DNA from: Areca catechu | Lineage: Eukaryota; Streptophyta; Magnoliopsida; Arecales; Arecaceae | Direction of reading: 5' to 3' | NCBI GenBank assembly: GCA_021397845.1 | Contig: JAHSVC010000034.1 | Coordinates: 3,968,001 to 4,032,000, forward strand | Length of the DNA: 64,000 nucleotides | Part shown: in pieces, positions 11,221 to 21,736 of the stretch | How positions within the stretch are numbered: position 1 is the first letter of the stretch | Layout of the letters: each line of letters opens with the position of its first letter | Position numbers and translations under genes: made by a program | The notes under the pieces: model-generated | What the model saw: the letters and a program-made list of their open reading frames with translations, nothing else | What the model was told of the DNA's origin: nothing | Database searches by the model: none

Positions 11221-11699
11221 AGGCGAACAAGGCAGGGAACATCAGTCCCAAGCACTTTCTTTCTAGAGAAGAAGCCAAAGGGCCCACTGTCATCCGCCAA
11301 GCCCCAGGAAGAGTGTAGTCGGATCCTGTCAGGCTACGACACTTTTAGTGATCTGCCCAGCTCCCACAGTGCTAAACGATGGAGTGGAAGTCGAGCATGC
11401 ATGCAAAGTGAAAGAAGAAAAGCATAAAAAAAAGAGAGGGGACTAGAATTGAAAAGGTAATGTATTTCATTTCATATGGGAACTGCGTTTAGTTACACAT
11501 GAACCTCTCGACAGGCCGGGGGTTTGGTAAGATTTTTCCATACAAAAAAAGAAGAAAGAAAGAAACTGTGAGAACCCTAAGGCTCCTGCGAAGGTGGTGC
11601 ACTACCCGATCTCATGGCCTTCACGATAGCCTTTATCAGCACGTCGGTCTCTGCCATGGCCTGGTCTGCTCCACGGCCTCCCTCACAGAGCTCCACCAG
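11221..11699. other. Non-coding stretch between minisatellite and antisense ORF
   Basis: No supported gene. A purine-rich run (about 11410-11443, AAAAAAAGAGAGGGG) could be a polypurine tract or simple low complexity. The antisense ORF on the other strand probably ends just right of this block. Confidence 0.5.
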
Positions 11700-14017
11700 T
11701 TGGTTCTGAGTCGAGTGCGGTTGGTTAGGATGCCAGAGGCGAAGTGGGCAAGGTGGTGACTGTGGCTCCCATCTTCTCTAGACCTGGGAGCTTGACCGGG
11801 ATGGCTTTAGTTAGCGGCTCTGCATCGCCTGAATCCTCCTCGAGCTCGACAGGGACGATGCCTCGGAGGTCAAGAAGGTAGAAGAGCTACGCCATCTTCC
11901 TTTTGCATTCTTCGAAGCCCTTGACAAAGGCATCACAGATCGCCTCCCGGACCTCATCCTCGAACTTTGCTGAAGCTTTATACCACCGGATGGAGTCGAT
12001 TGCCTCCTTTTTTGTAGCCTCCATCACCATGACGGTGACGACAGCTTTCTCTTTCGCCATCACAGCTCACTCCTCTGCTGCTCTTTGCTACACTTGCGAG
12101 CCCTGCAGTAGCCCGTCCAAGTGGAGAGCGTTTGTGGTGGCCCTGGCAAGCTGCCCTTCTAGGTTGGCCGCGTACCCCGCCCTCTCGGCCAGCATTGCCT
12201 CGTGGCCCTCAACACGCATCTCTAGGTCCTCCATGGTGTCCTTGGCCTCTCGGAGCTTGGCCTCCAAGCTTCTAATCTATACCTTGATGTTCGGTAGTTG
12301 CTCTACAAACAACTCAAGCCTGGGCCTCAGCAACGTCCACTCTGTTGTAGGACTCAGCATCCCACCGGAGCAATGCTTGGCACACGTCCTTGATCAAGAA
12401 TGCATCCTGGATAACCTACAGCACAAAGAAAGATTGTGAGAAAAAAAGGAGAAAAAAAGAGAAGAGAAAAGAGGTACCCACCGTGAGCAGTTGGGGGAAG
12501 ACCCCATCGATGGTGTCCCCCAGAGTGCGGCAGGCCCTCTCTCGCTAGTCCCGAGGTTGCAGGATAAATCATAGCAGCCTTTCTGCAACTTTGCATTGTG
12601 AGTCACCGATGCATCGGGCGGTAGCATTGCAGGTCCCCTGGCCATCTCTGGGGGCAGAGTTGCCATAAATGATGACGGTCCCGCCACCTCCAGATCGGTT
12701 ATGCAAGGCTCTAGTGTTGCGATAGGCTTGGACGGTGTCAGACCTTCTCCCCGGTCAGGTGCAACAGCAGCCTTGGGAGATGGCGGGATCTCCACTATTT
12801 TGGGGGCCTCCAGAGGAGCCTTCCTCAGCTCGACACTTCTGTTGGGCCCCGGGGTCACGGGCCCTACCGACCTCATGACCGGTATCGAGGCATCCAGGGC
12901 ACTGTCTTCTCGTGGGTGGGCTAGAGGCTCCTCACGAGACTTCCCTTCCGGCTTCTCGCATGGCCTCTTTGCCATCTCCTCCCATGGCCTTGACGATGAT
13001 GACCACTTACAGGTCAACTGCTTGAGCCGGTCCACTGAGAACTTCATATCTGCACCAGTGAAAGAAGCTCAGTCAATTATCATAAATTATAGGAAGAGTC
13101 CAAATCCAAAACCTTACTTAGGGATCGGATCGGGCTGATACCGGCTTCGAACAAATTCTGCTCGGAGAGGAGGTCCCACCCACGTGGAACCTTTGAGGTG
13201 ATGAGTTGGTCATACACCTCCTGGTCAGAGGGCTCTACTGTGGCATCTTAGTTGGGGGAGCAGTCGGGGTCGCTCCATACCCAGTTCACCCCCTCGACAG
13301 AGGTGAAAACATACCTGCTCTTCCATCCCTAATAGAAGTGGGCAGGTCAAACTTGAGGATCCCAGGCCGAGGGGCAACCAACCACCAGCCCTTCTTAGTG
13401 GGGTGGTGCTTCAGGATGAACAGGGCCCTGAACAAGGAAAACCTAGCAACTATGCTATTAAAATGGCATAGGACTATGAAGGAAGAGATGGCCCTAAAAG
13501 AATTTGGGGTTAACTAAGCCGGACCCAATATATAATGGTCTAAAAAGGAAAGGATGAAAGGGTGAAGGGGAAGCTAGAAACCAACCGAAAAAAATTTCTC
13601 GTACAGGGCAACCCGGCCTGGCCTGCCTTAAGTGACCCGCTCCTTGAGTTCAGGGTCGAGATCCGAATGGAGTCCGAGATCCCGTAGATGCCCCAAAGCC
13701 GAAAGGCATCCTCCCTCATCATCGTCGAGGCAATCCCAGATGGCCCGGCCATGTTCAAACTTGAAGAAGAAGGAGGGGGAGGGCAAGTATAGGGTATTGG
13801 GATCCACCGTCTGTCGAGGACCCCGGGGAACCCTAAAGGGAACATCCTTTTCCTCAATACCTGAGGAAGGAAGCCCCATCCATGATGCCTCTGCCACACC
13901 AGGGCGGCCCGGTGGACACCCTTGGGGATGGCAGTCGCTCCCTGAGGAACTCATGGCGAGGAAAAAAGAAGAAACAGAGGGAGGGAAACATAAAGACAAA
14001 GGGCGCCCCCTTGACAC
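11700..14017 (-). pseudogene. Antisense ORF of the Tat element, Transposase_28-type protein
   Basis: The minus strand, opposite to pol, encodes a broken protein. Near the start it reads MSSSGSDCHPQG (about 13950). At 13605-13310 come VALYEKFFSVGF, LPLHPFILS, LVPNSFRAISSFIV-like and KGWWLVAPRPGILKFDLPTS. At about 13170 it reads LLSEQNLFEAGISPI. These blocks match the domain called putative gypsy-type transposon (Transposase_28, PF04195). Then a Pro/Ser-rich linker (13047-12500), an Ala/Glu-rich coiled-coil-like part (12260-12050: LEAKLREAKDTMEDLEMR, YAANLEGQLARATTNALHLD) and the tail FVKGFEECKRKMA (about 11930-11890). Such antisense ORFs are known in Grande and other Tat elements; their function is unknown. 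Several shifts are present. Confidence 0.7.
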
Positions 14018-14764
14018 GGCCAGAAGGGAAGGAGAGGATGGAAGGAGAGGACTAATCTACAGAAGACTCAAAGTCGAGGGTTTCAGAAATGAGTATAGAG
14101 CTTTCCCCTTTTTTCTCTGCTCTTCGCTCTTCGCTCGAAGGTCTTCGAGGAAGAAATGAAGGACGAGCTATTTATTTGGATGAGATGGCAAAATTGCTTT
14201 CGAATTCAACCAGACCGGCCGGCGCGTCCCTTCATCATGCCAGCCAATGGGGTTTGGACATGTGCCAACCCCCGCTGGCCTGGATGTTTTGATTCATGGG
14301 ATGCCACGCCGGGAGATGAAAGGGCATAGTTTGAATCGATCTGCTGGTGCTTTCACTGACATGGTGCCCCTGATGGCGTGGATGCGATCCACGAATCGTC
14401 AAGAAATGTGACTTTTAATGAACGGGGCATGGTGACCCTCCATGTTAGCGGCATCATTACTCCCTTCGCCACACCCCAGAGGCCATCATGCGCTCGGGGC
14501 TCGAGAGTGGGGGGCATCTGATGTGGTGAGCCACTGACATGGCACCCACATAGGATCCAGCTAGGCAATGAGGCGATGGAGAGCGCCACTTGTCCCAGCT
14601 GAGGTCGAGCTTCCGTCCGAAGTGAGCTCCCGTTCGAGGTCGAGCTCCGGCGAAGGGAGCAGTGCTGTCCGAGCCCCATACCCACAAGTAAGAGGGCAGT
14701 AGGATGCGAGATACGATCTCAGGAGGATAAGGAATGGGGAAGCCTTAGATCACGACGTGAAAAT
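14018..14764. other. Non-coding part of Tat element, probable LTR start region
   Basis: GC-rich sequence with overlapping frames on both strands but no family signature. The 3' LTR should begin with TG after a polypurine tract somewhere here or just before. I could not fix the border because the partner LTR is not in the window. Confidence 0.4.
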
Positions 14765-15115
14765 GCGACGTCACCAACAGGCAGGCATCGGAGGCACGTG
14801 CTTCGCTGGGGGCATAGGCTTGGCATGCACCGCTCGTGCCCCCTGCATAGTGTATGATCCATCGAACCTCCAGGTCCCAGAGCACGCTGCTAGACCCTCT
14901 GGCAGGTGCGTGCTCCACCGGAAGCTTAGGACCCTGTAGCACGCTACTACCTGCATCTCCATAGAAGAGTGCTCTGCCAAGGCCCCAGACTCCATAGCAC
15001 GTTGCTGTACCCCCGAAAGCAGAAGTGCTCAATCGTAGTACACGCCTATGTAGCATGCTACTCACACCTTCCACAAGGGGTTACTCCACCAAGGAGACAG
15101 TTTTGCAGCGCGCCG
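14765..15115 (+). repeat. 57-60-bp tandem repeats in gypsy LTR U3
   Basis: Five diverged units, recognised by GCACGCTGCT/CACGCTACT/CATGCTACT at 14823, 14883, 14939, 14998 and 15054 and by AGTGCTC/CGTGCTC blocks between them. Repeats in U3 often carry enhancer sites; that role is inferred. Confidence 0.6.
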
Positions 15116-15255
15116 ACTGCACCCCATGTACAAGGATTCCCTCCCCGAGAGGGGCTGCTCCGAGGGGAAGCTCTGGCAAGTTTGTGCTCCTTCACAGGAG
15201 ATACCCGGAAGGGACTACTGGCCGAAGCTCCGGGCTCGGTCGGAAAGGAATAATT

Positions 15256-15264
15256 CCTATATAA
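15256..15264 (+). promoter_or_regulatory. TATA box of the gypsy LTR
   Basis: CCTATATAA sits between the U3 repeats and the presumed R region, about 340 bp from the LTR end. It fits an RNA polymerase II core promoter of an LTR. No other TATA is as well placed. Confidence 0.45.
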
Positions 15265-15602
15265 CCGCAAGAGGGATCTCCAAAAAGAGAAGGACGGTAA
15301 GAGAACAAGGGCAGGAATCAAACCACGAGAACCCCCCAGGCTCTAGTTTCTGTTTTTTTTCCTTCTGTTTCACTTTTCCTCCAAGCAGGGGCACCGTAAG
15401 CTCCCGTTACCGAGGATCTATTTTTCTTGATCGTTCTGCTGACTTGATCGTCGAAGTATCCCCGTTAGGATTTCGGTCCGGATCTCCTCTTTTTTCCAGG
15501 ATGGACCGGTCATGAAGATGAGACAAGGAAGAATCTGATAAGCTCGAGAAGGCCGGCTCATCTGGGCACGCCCAAGCTGCAGGCCATGGTGACTAGATGG
15601 CA

Positions 15603-16426
15603 ATGATATCTATTTGCATCCATGAAATTTTGTTAAGTTACATGGATAAAAGATATTTCTTTTTATTTAAGGTAAATAGATATCTTTTAATCGAAACGGT
15701 TCCTTGGAAGACGAAGAAAGCTTGCAACATAAGCATATTATATTTATTTTTTACTTCAAAGTCACGTGAAACAAATCCATATCTCCAACTTAAGATCCAA
15801 TTAGCTAGCTTGAATTCACCCAAATAAATAAATAATAAATAATAAAAACAAGTAGAATAAAATAATAAGTTTCTAATTCATGCAAAACAATAGCAACACA
15901 GAATTCTCTCATGGATCAGATAATTCACGCGTCTACCTAATATGGTGCAGGGGGAGTTGTAAAATGATGCGATCATCCACACAAATTAAGCCGCACTTCC
16001 TTCTCACGTGCTGGCACGTGCTCAACTCAAGAAGATATATTTATTTCCCTCTGCGATTCGATAGACCCTTGAAAATCGGCAGAACCGAACACAGTTGGGG
16101 AGGAGGATTATCGGAGTAATGGAGCAGCAGTACAGAGAATGGAGTTAATGCTCCGCTGCCGAATTACATGTTTAAAATGTTTTCTAAAACTTTGGGGGCT
16201 ACGTGGCGCTTTGTATTTTTGTGTTTCTAGACAAATTAATGCAATATCAAACCTTTGGCCTTGCCGACCAGCTTCGGTCTTTCGGGTCTGGATATCTCAA
16301 AACAATAGCATGGAGCCCCCTTACTTCAGCGTGTTGGCTTTGCATCGGGTCTCTTAAAAAGGCAAGAGAAGGGGAGCAAAATTAATCGCGGGTATCATGC
16401 ACATATCTTTCGTTTTTTTTGTTTTT
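15603..16426. other. Intergenic, no gene seen; paired G-boxes
   Basis: AT-rich DNA with several short frames and no recognisable protein. Two CACGTG G-boxes lie 10 bp apart at 16005-16010 and 16015-16020. G-boxes bind bZIP/bHLH factors in plants, but no gene start is evident next to them, so a regulatory role is only possible. Confidence 0.4.

Positions 16427-16469
<43 letters not shown>
16427..16469. repeat. (GA)n microsatellite
   Basis: About 21 GA units with one AA interruption. Confidence 0.95.
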
Positions 16470-16471
<2 letters not shown>

Positions 16472-17384
16472 TGGAGCACGTTCCGAAACCCCACTTGGTC
16501 GAGCCACCCAAAATTTGTCCCGGATTCGTGGAACCCCCCCCTTAGTTTTGGCTACTCTCCTTTTCACATGTAACTAAAATTCTCCGTATAAAAACAAAGC
16601 ATAAAATTTAGAGTTAGGCTTTTCTCGACTCTTACATAAAAATAAATAAATAAATAAATATGTTCCTCAAAATCCTCCGTATATCAGGCAGAGGGAACGG
16701 GTGTAAAATGTCTCCGCCTAGCACCGAAGCCACTTGACCATGATGGCAAAGTCATTCTTGGTGATTATGAGATCAAAATTTTTATAAAATAGGTTCCGTT
16801 GATTATAAATTGATTTTAATTTATTTGAAAATATGGACTAAATTGATATCCGGATGAATGGTTAAGAAGTCCATAAATATATAATCATATTATTATTTAA
16901 ATCTAATTGTCTTACTTATGTGATGTAACGGATATTGGTGTAGACTTGATTAGTTCATAGATTATGTGATGGATGACATTATTAATTGGATTATATTCCC
17001 GATCCACTCATATATATATATAATATATATATTTGTTCATGAAAATTCTAGATATAAAATTTATTTTATATTCCTACGATGGCACCAATCTCATTAAAGA
17101 GTAGGTATAGAAGAGATAGAGGAAGACCCGTAATAGTATTATTCAAAATACGTATTATCTAATATTTTATTTTATTTATGTTTTATATTATGATCTTTTA
17201 TATGATCTAAGATAAATTTTTAACTAGAATCAATTCTTAAAAAGTCTTGTATAAATAAAGCTGCTTAATCCTCCTTAGCTTTGCTCCAGGGATTGAGATA
17301 TCGAAGACACAACTCATAACAACGGCAACAAATTTGAAGCGGGAGCCTCAAATCACGAACTATAAGATATCAAAGACAAGGAGA
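16470..17384. other. AT-rich intergenic DNA, no gene seen
   Basis: No ORF or element signature. It includes a short (AAAT)n run near 16638-16661 and an AT run near 17013-17031. Confidence 0.6.
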
Positions 17385-17665
17385 TTTTTTTTTTTTTTTT
17401 TTTATAGAAAAAAAAAGGATATGAAGGGTTTTATCCCGGTGTAGCTCTCCGTAACAGGCTCCCAGCTCGCTAGACCATGTTCGATTCGGACCGTATATTT
17501 TTCACGTACCCTTCTCGTCAACCGGACGAGTACGTCAGCCTAGTCCCACTATGACACCGGGAGTTTCGACCGCGCAACCTCTCCCCCAGTCACGTGTCCC
17601 AAACTTAATTAGATTTAATCGAGTCACCGCGAGGTCGTTCCTCGAATCCGTGATCAATGATTATT
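17385..17665 (-). mobile_element. tRNA-derived SINE, copy 1, 5' end decayed
   Basis: On the minus strand a B-box-like GGATTCGAGGAACGA (about 17650-17636) precedes a body (GGTGACTCGATTAAATCTAA; TGACGTACTCGTCC; GGTACGTGAAAAAT; GGTCCGAATCGAACATGGTC). The body ends with CTACACCGGG, ACCCTTCATATCC and a 19-base A tail (read as T at 17385-17403). The same body occurs at 57237-57565. The A box is not clear in this copy. Pol III transcription is inferred from the family structure. Confidence 0.75.
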
Positions 17666-18467
17666 CCAGCTTAAGAGCCTTTGAAAATAAAGAGCTTTAT
17701 AAATGCGCTTTATTTAGAAAGAGTACTTTGGATAAAGGGAGGGAGGATGCATCACCTATCAAGAAGGGGAGTACGAGAAGCAAAACTTGGTGCGGATTAG
17801 ACTTTAATATGGTACTGATATGGGCGTTTTGGTAATCCGCGACATTTTACATGGACGGCGTTGATGCTGTCATATGGTACTTGACATATTTATACTAGTT
17901 GCCCCCAAAAAAGTGCTGGCTTCTGTGATGAGTAAAATTATAACTGCTGCTAGATTTTTTTGGAATGACTATTAATCAGATGTCGTGTCTTTAAGAAAAC
18001 AGGGCTTATATTGGATTTCGTCCCCTGAGTGGATGCCCGTTATACAGGTATGGTGCCAAGGTTGTCTTATAAGTTGGTGCATCGGTTGCCAGCAAGAATT
18101 TGTAAGAATAATTTTAGGTCTAGTTTCGATTCAAACTTGGAGATTAGTTCTAACAAAAGCTTTTAGAGATGAGTATAGGCAAGTGTTGTATTTTTTGCTG
18201 TGACATGAGACACACTAATATTAAGATATAAATGACATATTCCCTTTTTTTTTTTTTTTTTTTTCTGTTAAGTAAGTTAATATATTCTTTTAATTTTTTA
18301 ATATTAAAATGGCCATACGAAAGGATGCCGAACCGATATGAAATTTTGAAGTTCAAAATTATATTTTGGCATTCCGTTAGCTCTCCCATTCTCTTTCTTT
18401 AGGGCGCTGCTCCGTTTCTTGCTCGACTGAAAATCTACCTCCCTTTTTATAATCCCTGATGGCTAGA
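17666..18467. other. Intergenic, no gene seen
   Basis: No convincing ORF. A 20-base T run lies at about 18247-18265. Confidence 0.5.
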
Positions 18468-19000
18468 ATTAAGGATACAAATAGAACAAGTAGACCGATC
18501 ATGAATGATCCAGATCCAATCCACTAAAAAATTAGATTAAATTGAATCAAGTCCACTATCGAATTTTCAATCCAACAAATCTTTCAGATTGGATAAGTTT
18601 ATAAATAATCTGATTCTGATTTTAAAAAATTTAGATCTAAATATGATCTGAATAAAATATAAAAAATTATATTTAATTATTACATATAGCTAACTACTAT
18701 TAACCATAAAATAAATAATAAATAATATATTTTCAAAAAAATTAAAATATAAAAATAATTATAACTCTATCTCCATGTTTAAAATAAGTTACATGCAAGT
18801 TTTAAATTATAATTTAAAAGTTCAAATAGGTATAATTCTAACACTATTAATATGATCGAATCAGGTCAGGTCCAAATACAGTAAATCCAAATTCGATATG
18901 GAAAATAAAATGAATCTAATTTTAGAATCCAATCTGAATCCATGATCCATAAAAATGAATGGGATCGGACCAGTCAGAGTCAACTGATCCATTCAAACCT
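18468..19000. mobile_element. Possible hAT-type MITE
   Basis: An AT-rich block with GATCC/CCAAAT-type words at both ends: left TAAGGATACAAATAGAAC, right (reverse strand) CTAAGGTTTGAATGGATC. The ends look like diverged inverted repeats of the GGGTGCAAATGGATC kind seen in plant hAT MITEs. No target duplication could be fixed, so this is tentative. Confidence 0.35.
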
Positions 19001-20551
19001 TAGCCAGCCGAATGTGAACGTGAAGCCATATTATTCAGCTAAACACTGGAGAGCGCCATATTATTCAGCTAAACACCGGGTGTAGGATATAATTTCTGGA
19101 TGTCAAGAGGTAAGTCACTCGGTCTCTATTTCTGGCTCTCCCCTTTAACTCCCTTTTGTTGGGAATCAGCGAGGTTGTGATCTCATGGGATGATAGGATA
19201 ATTAAGATGAATTCCATAAATATTGAGTTGACCGAGACCTGACAGTAGAGGGTTTTTATACGGAAGCTCAGGTGTCACAGATTTTACGGTCAGCCTGTGT
19301 TGCCTGTCTATGTACATGGACATGCAAAGGTAACCACAGGGGATGAAAAGATAACGAAGATGTGTTGCATGGTGCCGAAAAAATATATAACAACATTAAC
19401 GTAGCCCTGGACTTCTTCAAGAATAACAATGAGTAACCCTTAACATTCATAAGTTAGTATAAAATTATCTATGAAAGAAATCTTGCAAAAAATTTTCATT
19501 TCCAGAAGGGTCAATGTCCGGGTTTGCAAGACCATCGCCCTCCTTGCTGGAGATTACTAAAAAACATCTCTAGTGCACCAACCTGTACCATGGGCAATCG
19601 TTACCATTATGTGCATCAGCTAAGTAAATGTATGCATACTTGAAGGCAATCTGGGTTCAGTAAAGTCGTAAGCAAAACCATTTCCGAAACTAAAATGAAT
19701 AAAATAAATAAAATAAAATACTGATTTGCTTTTTAAGTGAAATGCAGTGGATTTTTCCGAATATTTCTGTTAACCAATAGCACATTTTACCAAAGAATAA
19801 TTATGACAGTTATTCTGCAACGACTTGTGAATGGTTCTATGGATGTTCAATTAGATTATCCCTACGGGAAATCATATTTTCCGTCTTGTTTTGCAATGTC
19901 TTTTGAATGGGGTGAAATTACTTGTACGATCGGTCTTATCACAGCATGTAACATGAAAAGTATTGTGGGTCCTATTGTGAGCCGAAGGACATATATCATG
20001 TGATTGGATTTTATATCCCTCGTGATGATGATTAGGAGGATCATGGACCAAGGCCTTTCAGCAAGATCCGCTGTACTCCAGTTCCATTCTTCAATGGCTA
20101 AATGTTTGATGGCAAAGTAGTTCACAATGATAAATGGTTAAATCATGCACTGATCAAAAAAGAGTATAAAGAATATTTCCACAATAAACATTTCCATACC
20201 CTGAAACCCATATCGGAACAGTAAATTGACTGTGAGGATAATTGTATCGTTGCAACATTAATTAAGTGTCTATTTGCATTGTAACCATGAAAGCCAACCT
20301 CGCCTGCTGAAAAGAGATGCAAAAAACACAGGAAAAATTAAATCATGATATTTGTCCATAAAGGGTCCCATCTTCATCTGTGCACAGTAGTTCATTGAAT
20401 TTCAAGCATGAAATTCTAAGGAGCACTGCTAGCATAAACCAAGCATAAAACCAAAAACTTTAGTTTTACGCAAACACAAACTTGACAGGATATTAAGTCT
20501 CTTGTGGATGGGTTATTTACTAGTTACTGGGCCTCTTTTAGATATCTTCAA
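19001..20551. other. Downstream of SOX, no gene seen
   Basis: Probably contains the SOX 3' untranslated region at its right end. A 22-bp segment (GCCATATTATTCAGCTAAACAC) is duplicated in tandem near 19026-19078. No protein signature found. Confidence 0.5.
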
Positions 20552-20567
20552 TCACAGATTAAATTGG

Positions 20568-20676
20568 CTATGTGCAAGGCATTCTTACTCGGACCGATGC
20601 CATGAAGTGTTCAGTATTCCTCTCAGGTTCCATATGTCCGCTACATTTTCGGGTGGACATTTGCTGCTGAATCAAC
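20568..20676 (-). CDS. SOX: SOX exon 12 (last), two contractions, C-terminus uncertain
   Basis: Starts VDSAANVHP after acceptor ACAG|GTT, loses a G near 20650, then reads VADIWNLRGILNTSWHR, loses a G near 20594, then ends VRVRMPCT with TAG at 20570-20568. Plant SOX normally ends in a peroxisomal PTS1 tripeptide such as SNL. A shifted frame reads AHSQFNL and stops at TGA (20554-20552), hinting that the true tail lies there and that one more base error exists. Confidence 0.8.
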
Positions 20677-21703
20677 CTGTCCATAAAGAAGAATAACACA
20701 AAAATGTCTGTCAGTCTAAAAGCAGAAAACAGAAGAACATAAAGAATTTACAAGCTTTACAGCAACTGCAATATGTAAAAGGTAAACATTGATATGAAGC
20801 GGTAGCTTATTGAACCACATCGGAAACAATTTGAATATCAGAGAACACTTGAACATGTCCAATAAATTCACAATGATACATGCATAACTTGAAGACATCT
20901 GAAAAGATTGTTGCATGGTAAAAGTCATGTTGTAACATTTACACAGCATCTTCAAGAAAAATGTGATAGACTAGTACTACTGCAAAGCATTGCTAAATTT
21001 TACAAAGGACAATATACAGTAGTAAATAATCTTCTTATTTGACATGACATTTCCGGTCAGTAAGTAGACGCCTCCAATTATGAAATTTATAGCCGCCAAC
21101 AACATATACAGACAATAAAGAGGACCATATATGTAATTTAGTAGTGACATAAGGTCATCAGAAATACAGCAGAAGTTGAGGAAAATTATAAGCAATTCTT
21201 TTCGAGAGAGAATACCGGAAAAATTTTGAAGGACAGAAAGCATAAAACAGAACCACTGTTGCATTGAATTAACTTGTCTATGATCCTTGGAGCACTTCAA
21301 GGCTTTGCCAAAAGACTTGACCAAACATCATATTCTGGCTTTTCTAAGGAACCAAGATAATATAGCAATCCACCTACATCCATATCTGGCTCAAATCAGA
21401 GGTAAGGAGCATCCAAATCCAAATGTTTTTCCACTACAGTTCATTCAAGAGATGCCGCATCAAAAAATTGTTGCATTAACTATGGTACAGCAGCAGTTAG
21501 CACCATAGATGTTTTAGCTTGGAATGTAAGTATATCACACTACAATATCTGTATTATTTCAGTCAAAAGGGAATTCTTTTTCTCTTGAAATCATGAAGCA
21601 GGCTTCATCATCAATGCATATTAAGGAAAATAACACTTCATATTGTTGCAACTAGGCCAGTGTTCTAAAGGTAACTAATTAATACATAATAATAATAATA
21701 ATA

Positions 21704-21736
<33 letters not shown>

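Larger units (their letters stand above)
8163..15602 (+). mobile_element. Tat-like Ty3/gypsy retrotransposon, 3' part
   Basis: This plus-strand gypsy element enters in the reverse transcriptase. It continues through RNase H, a second (archaeal-type) RNase H, integrase, a minisatellite, a long non-coding part with an antisense ORF, and a 3' LTR ending near 15602. Dual RNase H and an accessory antisense ORF between pol and the 3' LTR are features of the Tat lineage. The 5' half is missing from the window; it probably lies beyond the nested copia element to the left. Confidence 0.75.
14765..15602 (+). mobile_element. 3' LTR (main part) of the Tat-like element
   Basis: This block has an LTR layout. 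A U3-like part holds 57-60-bp tandem repeats (14765-15115), a TATA box CTATATAA lies at 15257-15264, and an R/U5-like region follows. The end region shares GCTGACTTGATCGTCG and CTGCAGGCCATG with the end of the solo LTR at 48039-49316, showing related families. The LTR end is placed at GATGGCA, 15596-15602. The start is unresolved. Confidence 0.55.

Noticed and set aside
12701..13138. 145-codon plus-strand ORF
   Set aside because: Shadow of the antisense Transposase_28-type ORF on the minus strand, which has recognisable blocks.
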